Both the position numbers and the translations under genes were made by a program. A DNA stretch of 13,078 nucleotides from CAIOZW01 sp049317725 (GTDB lineage: Bacteria > Acidobacteriota > Blastocatellia > RBC074): NCBI GenBank assembly GCA_049317725.1, contig JBMOHS010000112.1:1-13078 (forward strand), given 5' to 3'. Below, in pieces: positions 7,779-13,078 of the stretch. Below the pieces are notes generated by a model, which had not been told where the DNA came from, searched no databases, and saw only the letters and a list, made by a program, of their open reading frames with translations. Each line of letters opens with the position of its first letter. Within the stretch, counting starts at the first letter, position 1.

Positions 7779-8384
7779 ATGAACAGCCATCACAGTTCCC
7801 ATTCGACGCTCCGCTTTTGGGGAGTTTTGCTACTTTTACTCGCTTCCATTCCGATGAGTGCCGCGGCGCAGGATGCCCCGCGGGCAGAGATCTTCGGGGG
7901 GTACTCGTTTCTCAACGCCGATCTCGGACCATCTGAGTATCTCAACGGGTTTCACCTTTCAGGGGCGATCAACTCCAAAAAATGGGTGGGGATGGCCGCC
8001 GACTTCAGTACCCACTATGGAAGTACGACCACGATCACCCCAATTGATACATTCAGGCCGAACATCAGCGCGCAGCTCCTGACCTTTGGTCCCCGGTTTT
8101 CCCTCCGGAACGAGGCAGTGACTACCTTTGGACACGTCATGTTCGGCGTGGCGAGGTTGCACCGCGCAAACGCGACGGGCACGACCAACCAGACGATGGT
8201 TCTGCTGGGGACAACAGATACCTCCCCGGCCCTGCAGTTTGGCGGAGGGGCCGACGTCAACGCGACGAACAACCTGGCGATTCGAATCTTCCAAGCCGAC
8301 TACATCATGACCTTCTTCGGTACGACGAGACAGAATCATATTCGCCTTTCGACGGGGTTGGTGCTGCGTCTTGGGACGCAGTAA
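7779..8384 (+). CDS. Outer-membrane beta-barrel protein (small OmpA/OmpX-like porin fold)
   Basis: The protein has 201 residues. A signal peptide is clear: basic residue R12, hydrophobic core GVLLLLLASIP, and cleavage after SAAA at about residue 30. The mature part has alternating-hydrophobicity strands separated by polar loops, starting with EIFGGYSFLN, then WVGMAADFSTHYG, ISAQLLTFGPRFSL, FGHVMFGVARLH, ALQFGGGADVNA, LAIRIFQADYIM and ending HIRLSTGLVLRLG. About eight strands fit the small 'outer membrane beta-barrel' families. The polypeptide ends GTQ, without the terminal aromatic typical of proteobacterial porins. The start is supported by AAGGAG 6 nt before ATG. The gene has its own upstream spacer and is followed by a strong terminator, so it is probably monocistronic and may be well expressed. 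The function is unknown; no adhesion or transport motif can be named. Confidence 0.88.
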   Translation: MNSHHSSHSTLRFWGVLLLLLASIPMSAAAQDAPRAEIFGGYSFLNADLGPSEYLNGFHLSGAINSKKWVGMAADFSTHYGSTTTITPIDTFRPNISAQLLTFGPRFSLRNEAVTTFGHVMFGVARLHRANATGTTNQTMVLLGTTDTSPALQFGGGADVNATNNLAIRIFQADYIMTFFGTTRQNHIRLSTGLVLRLGTQ

Positions 8385-8413
8385 TCGAGAAACGGTACCA
8401 CAATCAGTTCATT

Positions 8414-8458
8414 GGGCATTGATCTGGATGGGAACCTACTCCAGATCAATGCCCTTTT
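8414..8458 (+). terminator. Strong intrinsic terminator after the beta-barrel gene
   Basis: A perfect 15-bp inverted repeat (left arm 8414-8428 GGGCATTGATCTGGA, right arm 8440-8454) with an 11-nt loop is followed by TTTT at 8455-8458. It starts 30 nt after the stop of the beta-barrel gene. The next gene's Shine-Dalgarno begins only 10 nt after the T-run, so the hairpin must also affect transcription or translation of that gene. The T-run is short, so some read-through is likely. Confidence 0.9.
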
Positions 8459-8478
8459 CATTGAGCCAAGGAACAAGG

Positions 8479-9804
8479 ATGGGGAAGAAGTCGGCAGGCT
8501 TAACAACGAAAAGGAGATGGAGCGGATGGCCCTCTCTGCTGGCAAGCCTCCTGGTCTGCTTCGGGATCGGAGGTGGGTCCGAATCAGGCCGGGAGTGCTG
8601 GGCGCAATCCCGCTCTCGGCAGAAGAGGGTGCCGAAACGAGTCCAGCCGCCTCCGGCGAACGAGCGCCAGCAGAAGCAGAAAGGAGAATCCCCCACCCTG
8701 GACGCAAAGCAGTTTGTCTTGATGCTTCCCTGGGAGAGCGTCATTGGAGAGAAGAGTCCCCCACCCACAGAGGGCTTCTTCACCCGAGTGTCAGACAAGG
8801 ATTGGGCACCGGGAGGCCGGACAGCCGGCTGGATTCGCTGGCAGATGGAGCAGACCTTGCGGGAGGTGGAGCAACTCCAGAACTCGCCTGCGCCCGAAAG
8901 CGTCCCGACCGCTCTCCGCTATCTTCGTCAAGCCGCGTCGTACCGTTCGAAGCTGGGAGGTGGGCAGACCGGAGAGGCCAGGGAGTTGGCCCGGCTCTGG
9001 TCTCAAGTTGCCAAAAAGGCGGAGGGGATGAGGGAGTCCGCATTTGCTCTCGAAGCCTATCAGGAATCGCTGAGACATTCGCGAGAGGCAGGAGATCGGG
9101 CAGGCGAGACACTGGCGCTCTCCTATCTCGGCCGACTTTACCGGGCGAGGGGCGAGAAGGAGCCTTCGAGAGAGGCCTACCAGCAAGCACGATTGATTCT
9201 GCAACTCAGCGGGATCCAGCAGGATCGCGGGTTGGGACCCGAACGCCTGATGCAGCAGGCCTCGATGCTCTTCCATTTGGGAAAGCTGGCTGAGGAGCAG
9301 CAGGAGTTTCGGCAAGCGGGTCAGTATTTCGAGGACGCCTATCTGCGCTGGCGGGAGGCGGATGACCGTCGGGGACAAGCGGAGGGGCTCAACGCGCTGG
9401 GCAGCCTGACCGCGCGGCTGGGACAGCCGCAGCAGGCACAAGTGTTCTTCCAGCGAGCCTTACCTTTGTGGAGAGGTGTCGGGGATCAGCGGGGAGTCGC
9501 GATCACCCTGAGCAATCTGGGGCTGGTGCTGGAGCGAGCCGGCCAACCACAGGGGGCGCTGGAGGCCTACCGTGACTCCCTGCTCCGCTGGCGGGCCATC
9601 GGGGACGTCGAGGGGGAAGCAATCGCCCTGAGCCAACTGACCCGGATCTACACAGAAGCGGGGCGGAGAGACCTCGCGCTCGGCAGTTATCTCGATCTTC
9701 TTGTCCGGACTGCGCAACGGGAACCGCCCACTTACCAGGCGGAGATGCTCCGCCAATCCCCTGTCGACTGGTCCCTTCCCCTCCGCACGATCTTCGCCCG
9801 CTAG
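8479..9804 (+). CDS. Secreted TPR-repeat protein (40-residue TPRs)
   Basis: From ATG 8479 the protein has 441 residues. AAGGA at 8468-8472 lies 6 nt before this ATG. Earlier in-frame ATGs would start within the previous gene's end or the terminator. The N-terminus has KRR, a hydrophobic stretch (SLLASLLVCFGIGG) and a possible cleavage near residue 42 (CWA-QS), so export to the periplasm is likely. A basic Pro/Gln-rich linker follows to about residue 75. TPRs occupy about residues 190-430. The best units repeat with an exact 40-residue period, marked by DDRRG, GDQRG and GDVEG, then LG..L and GQPQ.A. This is the longer TPR type also seen in kinesin light chain and in CHAT-associated proteins; no CHAT or other catalytic domain is present. 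It lies 221 nt upstream of the PBP on the same strand. By position and architecture it resembles a CpoB-like PBP helper, but there is no direct sequence evidence for that. Confidence 0.87.
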   Translation: MGKKSAGLTTKRRWSGWPSLLASLLVCFGIGGGSESGRECWAQSRSRQKRVPKRVQPPPANERQQKQKGESPTLDAKQFVLMLPWESVIGEKSPPPTEGFFTRVSDKDWAPGGRTAGWIRWQMEQTLREVEQLQNSPAPESVPTALRYLRQAASYRSKLGGGQTGEARELARLWSQVAKKAEGMRESAFALEAYQESLRHSREAGDRAGETLALSYLGRLYRARGEKEPSREAYQQARLILQLSGIQQDRGLGPERLMQQASMLFHLGKLAEEQQEFRQAGQYFEDAYLRWREADDRRGQAEGLNALGSLTARLGQPQQAQVFFQRALPLWRGVGDQRGVAITLSNLGLVLERAGQPQGALEAYRDSLLRWRAIGDVEGEAIALSQLTRIYTEAGRRDLALGSYLDLLVRTAQREPPTYQAEMLRQSPVDWSLPLRTIFAR

Positions 9805-9810
9805 CCACAG

Positions 9811-9827
9811 CCGGGAGGAAACCCCGG
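9811..9827 (+). terminator. Small hairpin after the TPR gene, weak terminator candidate
   Basis: CCGGG (9811-9815) pairs with CCCGG (9823-9827) over a 7-nt loop, 6 nt after the TPR stop. No T-run follows, so it may only be an RNA 3'-end or processing structure. The rest of the 221-nt spacer (to 10025) shows no clear promoter, RNA gene or convincing ORF. Confidence 0.25.
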
Positions 9828-10025
9828 TGCCGATCGCCTTCTCCTTCTGTCGGGAACGAGCCCAACGGCGAGGAAGGAGAGCGAGCGGGGCCTGATGTGA
9901 TAGAGTGCGAATGTTTGCAGGGCGGCGAGTGGAAGAGAGAGTCCGTCTGGAGGCGCTTCCAATCAAACAAGCCGTCAAGAAAGATTGGGCGAGCCTCCGC
10001 CCCTCAGTTGAGCAGCAAGGTTGTT

Positions 10026-13000
10026 ATGGAACGTCCTCGTCGAGCGCCACAAGCGACACCGCCACGACCAGCCCCCCCGAAGCCCCCTGCCCCGCCAGCA
10101 CCACGTCGCCCAGTGCGGCGGAGAGGGTTCCGATTTCGCCTTTCCTATTTGATCGCGCCGGTGATTCTGCTGGGACTGATCGCGCTCGGAGTTCTGTACA
10201 GCTTCTATGAGCAGTACGCGCAACTGATCGACCGGGGACTGCAAGGGGACATCTTCGTGCGCTCATCGGGAATCTATGCGGCACCGATGATCGTCCAGCC
10301 GGGAATGGCGATCTCTTCCGAGGAGCTGATCGCCCACCTCAAGAGTATTGGGTATCAAGAGCAAGCGACGCGCCTCAGTGAGAAGCACGGAAGCTATTGG
10401 GTGCGTGGGGAGACGATCGAGTTCCACCCGGGATCGGATTCGGAGATCGATGGGCGGCGTCCTTTTCCCAGTTTGCGGGTGAGTTTTGGGCGTGGGGGAA
10501 AGGGGATTACCAGCGTGACGGCGCTCGAGACACGCGAGCAAGTCCCGAGGGCCGAGATCGAACCGGAACTGATCTCGACGATTACCAACCGCGAGCGCGA
10601 GAAGCGGAAGATCATCGAGTATGGAGACTTGCCGGAGGATCTGGTTCGGGCAATCCTGGCAATCGAGGACCGTCAATTCTTCGAGCATCCAGGCGTCAAT
10701 TGGCGGGGGATCGCGCGGGCCCTCTTGCGGGATTACCAAAGTGGCTCCCTGCGCGAGGGGGGCAGCTCGATCACGCAGCAGTTGGTCAAGAACTTCTTCC
10801 TCAAGCCGGAGAAGACGTGGAAGCGAAAGCTGGCGGAGGCCTACCTCTCCCTGATCCTCGAGACGCGATTGAGCAAGGAAGAGATTCTCGCGATGTACTG
10901 CAACCAGATCTACCTGGGGCAACGCGGGGGGTTCTCGATCAACGGGTTTGGCCAAGCGGCGCGGACCTATTTTGGGAAGGATATCCGGTCGCTATCGCTG
11001 CACGAATCGGCCCTGCTCGCCGGAATCATTCGCAGTCCCAACTACTACTCGCCTTACAACCAAGAGGAGCGGGCACGGGACCGGCGCAACCTTGTCCTGG
11101 AGAAGATGGTCGAAGTAGGGTACCTCACGCGAGCGCGGGCAGACCAGACCCGACGGCTGCCAATCGGGGTGACGGGAAGATCACTCGGCGTCAACGTCTC
11201 GGACGCTCCATACTTTGTCGACTACTTGATCCGACAACTGGACCGGCAATACGTGGGGGACGAACCGTCACTCCGCTCCCTGCGTCTCTACTCGACGATC
11301 GATCTTCAATTGCAGCGGGCCGCCTACCAGTCCCTGACCCAGAACATGGCCGAGGTGGAAGACCGAATGGGTGATCAGTGGAGGGAGACGAAAGGACTCC
11401 AGGCGGCGCTGGTCGCGATTCACGCGCAAACGGGCGAAATCCTCGCGATGATCGGTGGGCGGGACTACTCGACAAGCCAGCTCAATCGGGCAGTGGACGC
11501 TCGGCGGCAACCGGGATCGGTCTTCAAGCCATTCGTCTACGCGGCAGCCCTCTCGCTCGCCGAGAGCGGCGTCAAGGATGCCATCACTCCGGCGACGCTC
11601 TTCCTCGACGAACCACGGACGTTCGAGTCGAACGGTGAGACGTATGCGCCCAGTAACTTCGGGGACTGGTTTGAAGGGCGCCCGTTGACCGTGCGGGATG
11701 CCCTCGTCGAATCGAAGAATGTCATCGCGGTCGAAATTCTGGAGCGGATTGGAATCACCCAACTGCAATTGCTGACCGATCGAGCTGGGTTGACCGGGGT
11801 TCCCCCCTATCTTTCAGCCGCCCTGGGGGCTGGGGAAGCAACCCCGCTGCAGATCGCGGCGGCCTACACTACGTTTGCGAATGAGGGCAAGCGGGTCGTT
11901 CCGGTCGGCTTGCGCCGCGTCACGACGCGGGAAGGGTCGACCCTCTTCGAGTCGACGAGCGAGACACGCGAGGTGATGAGCCGTCCGCTCGCCTTTCTGA
12001 TGACCTCGATGATGCAAGATGTGCTGGCCCGGGGCACCGGAGTGCGGGTGCGCCAGCGAGGATTCACGGCGACGGCCGCGGGAAAGACGGGGTCGTCGCG
12101 GGATGCCTGGATTGCGGCTTACACTCCGCACTTGGTCTGCGTCGTTTGGGTCGGGTTCGATCATCACGCGGACATCAAGATGACGGGCGGGGCCATCGCC
12201 GCACCGATCTGGGCCGATTTCATGAGCCAAGCGCTCCGTTTTCGTCCCGATCTGGGTGGGGAATTTGTCGTCCCTGAGGAGGGGTTGGTCTCGTATCCCA
12301 TCGATCCACTGACGGGACAACTGGCAACCGCGGAGACGAAAGGGCCTCGGAATGAGTATTTTCTGATGGGAACAGGACCGGCAGGAGAAGAGGGTCAGTA
12401 CTTGCCGGATCACTCGCCAGATGTGGATGGTCTGACTGGTGAGCGGGGAGAGGGCGGAAGAGGAGCAGCGGAAGCACCGAGCGGGGCCACGCCCGCCGCC
12501 AGTGTCGCCTCACCGCAGGGGGCGGCCCCTCTCCAAAGCGGGGAGACGACCCGAAGGAAGAGAGAGGAGCGCTCGATCCCAGCCCCCCCAGGCCGTCCAA
12601 CCCCGATGACTACTGCTCCGGCAGGGTCGAGTGGGCCTTCCTTTCTGCAGCGTGTGGCTCGTGCCTTCGGTTTGGAGGGGGGGCGAGTCGAAGAGACCGC
12701 CGCCGCCGCAGGAGCCGTCGTGGGTGCCGTCAAGGGAGACAAACCAAGTGCCCGAGCCACGCCGCGTCCGGCACGACCAACTCCGGAGAAGAAGGCCACT
12801 GCCACGCGGCCCAGGCGGGTTGCGGACGCTCGTCCAACTCCCTCTCCGACCCCTTTGACAAGACGAGGCACCAGGAGCAGCAGAGATCGCCTGGTAAAAA
12901 TCGCAGGGAGAACACCGGCCCCTAGCGCAGCGCCTTCGCCTGCTCTGGCTGGAGGATCGAAGGGTCTGCCGTCCAGAGAAGTGGGCTTCCGACTGAGCGT

Positions 13001-13078
13001 CTGCGAGAAGACAGGACTGCTTCCAGTCCCCGGGCTCTGTCCAACGACGACGCGGCGATTTCAGGCGGGACGGGAGCC
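10026..13078 (+). CDS. Bifunctional class A penicillin-binding protein (GT51 + transpeptidase) with UB2H-like domain, 3' end outside window
   Basis: The frame is open from ATG 10026 to the window edge (1017 codons, no stop). AAGG at 10017-10020 is 5 nt before the ATG. Residues 1-40 are a Pro/Arg-rich cytoplasmic tail and 41-64 a TM helix. Residues ~80-185 (SGIYAAPMIVQPGM, AISSEELIAHLKSIGY) match the UB2H domain of PBP1B. The GT51 domain has catalytic E214 (AIEDRQFFEHPG), GGSSITQQLVKN at 245-256 and E271, exactly 57 residues after E214 as in E. coli PBP1B. The transpeptidase has S498/K501 (QPGSVFKP), S563-K-N565 and K687-T-G689. It polymerises lipid II glycan and cross-links stem peptides in the periplasm. 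Residues 755-785 and 986 onward are two copies of a short C-terminal motif, separated by ~200 Pro/Ala/Arg-rich residues. The second copy is probably very near the true C-terminus. The label PBP1A or PBP1B differs between annotation systems; the UB2H domain favours the 1B type. Confidence 0.96.
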   Translation, partial: MERPRRAPQATPPRPAPPKPPAPPAPRRPVRRRGFRFRLSYLIAPVILLGLIALGVLYSFYEQYAQLIDRGLQGDIFVRSSGIYAAPMIVQPGMAISSEELIAHLKSIGYQEQATRLSEKHGSYWVRGETIEFHPGSDSEIDGRRPFPSLRVSFGRGGKGITSVTALETREQVPRAEIEPELISTITNREREKRKIIEYGDLPEDLVRAILAIEDRQFFEHPGVNWRGIARALLRDYQSGSLREGGSSITQQLVKNFFLKPEKTWKRKLAEAYLSLILETRLSKEEILAMYCNQIYLGQRGGFSINGFGQAARTYFGKDIRSLSLHESALLAGIIRSPNYYSPYNQEERARDRRNLVLEKMVEVGYLTRARADQTRRLPIGVTGRSLGVNVSDAPYFVDYLIRQLDRQYVGDEPSLRSLRLYSTIDLQLQRAAYQSLTQNMAEVEDRMGDQWRETKGLQAALVAIHAQTGEILAMIGGRDYSTSQLNRAVDARRQPGSVFKPFVYAAALSLAESGVKDAITPATLFLDEPRTFESNGETYAPSNFGDWFEGRPLTVRDALVESKNVIAVEILERIGITQLQLLTDRAGLTGVPPYLSAALGAGEATPLQIAAAYTTFANEGKRVVPVGLRRVTTREGSTLFESTSETREVMSRPLAFLMTSMMQDVLARGTGVRVRQRGFTATAAGKTGSSRDAWIAAYTPHLVCVVWVGFDHHADIKMTGGAIAAPIWADFMSQALRFRPDLGGEFVVPEEGLVSYPIDPLTGQLATAETKGPRNEYFLMGTGPAGEEGQYLPDHSPDVDGLTGERGEGGRGAAEAPSGATPAASVASPQGAAPLQSGETTRRKREERSIPAPPGRPTPMTTAPAGSSGPSFLQRVARAFGLEGGRVEETAAAAGAVVGAVKGDKPSARATPRPARPTPEKKATATRPRRVADARPTPSPTPLTRRGTRSSRDRLVKIAGRTPAPSAAPSPALAGGSKGLPSREVGFRLSVCEKTGLLPVPGLCPTTTRRFQAGRE
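12381..12980 (+). other. Low-complexity Pro/Ala/Arg-rich linker of the PBP
   Basis: About 200 codons (residues 786-985) within the PBP gene encode mainly Pro, Ala, Arg, Ser, Thr and Gly, strongly basic in the second half, with a short more hydrophobic island (FLQRVARAFGLEGG) near 12640-12690. No fold is apparent. The reading frame is intact throughout, so it is translated as part of the PBP and lies in the periplasm after the transpeptidase domain. Confidence 0.75.

Noticed and set aside
8371..8478. Earlier starts for the secreted TPR protein (ATG 8371 and others)
   Set aside because: They lie within the end of the previous gene or inside the terminator hairpin, and would bury the signal peptide. 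ATG 8479 has a good AAGGA site.
9897..10025. N-terminal extension of the PBP to GTG 9897 (frame is open upstream of ATG 10026)
   Set aside because: No well-spaced ribosome site, and the extension has no resemblance to a PBP N-terminus. ATG 10026 gives a normal tail plus TM helix.
10397..11374. 325-codon + strand frame within the PBP gene
   Set aside because: The overlapping frame contains the catalytic GT51 motifs of the PBP. This one is a shifted shadow with no recognisable motifs.
1..13078. CRISPR array, insertion sequence, prophage or toxin-antitoxin/defence genes
   Set aside because: No spaced direct repeats, terminal inverted repeats, transposase or integrase motifs, or small paired genes were seen. 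All seven genes fit housekeeping or envelope families.

Overview
The window reads as an ordinary chromosomal stretch of a high-GC, Gram-negative (diderm) bacterium. The best guess is Acidobacteriota. This rests on a TPR protein followed by a CRTAC1-type (VCBS/ASPIC-UnbV) lipoprotein, a ~940-residue secreted M14 peptidase with a glutamine-amidotransferase-like tail, a small outer-membrane beta-barrel protein, and a UB2H-containing bifunctional penicillin-binding protein ending in a Cys..Cys-Pro..Phe..Gly..Glu-Pro motif. The phylum is inferred from family recall, not from a marker gene. All seven genes are on the + strand. I see no rRNA, tRNA, CRISPR array, insertion sequence or prophage gene.

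Region 1 to 7659 is a tightly packed four-gene block that looks like one operon, with gaps of 4, 24 and 48 nt. It starts with the 3' part of a TPR protein cut by the left edge. Next come a CRTAC1-family lipoprotein with seven FG-GAP/VCBS-type loops, a cytoplasmic D-aminoacylase-type amidohydrolase with its metal ligands visible, and a secreted M14-type zinc carboxypeptidase-like protein. The last two together suggest uptake or salvage of peptides, possibly ones containing D-residues. That link is inference.

Region 7660 to 8478 is a self-contained transcription unit. An AT-rich 119-nt spacer carries a TTGACA/TATTAA pair, a 9-codon leader-like ORF and a strong Shine-Dalgarno. It leads into a 201-residue outer-membrane beta-barrel protein, followed by a near-textbook intrinsic terminator with a perfect 15-bp stem. 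Only 20 nt separate the T-run of that terminator from the start codon of the next gene.

Region 8479 to 13078 holds a secreted protein with 40-residue TPRs. After a 221-nt spacer comes a large bifunctional class A PBP with a cytoplasmic Pro/Arg tail, one TM helix, a UB2H-like domain, a GT51 glycosyltransferase and a transpeptidase domain. All expected catalytic motifs of the PBP are present. It is still open at the right edge after 1017 codons. It carries a ~200-residue Pro/Ala/Arg-rich insertion between two copies of a short C-terminal motif. A TPR protein beside a UB2H PBP recalls CpoB and PBP1B of Escherichia coli, and this is the most testable functional idea here.

I did not find a convincing new multi-gene system. 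The points most worth checking are the PBP C-terminus, the TPR-PBP pairing, the terminator placed immediately before the TPR gene, and the promoter that overlaps a ribosome-binding site.
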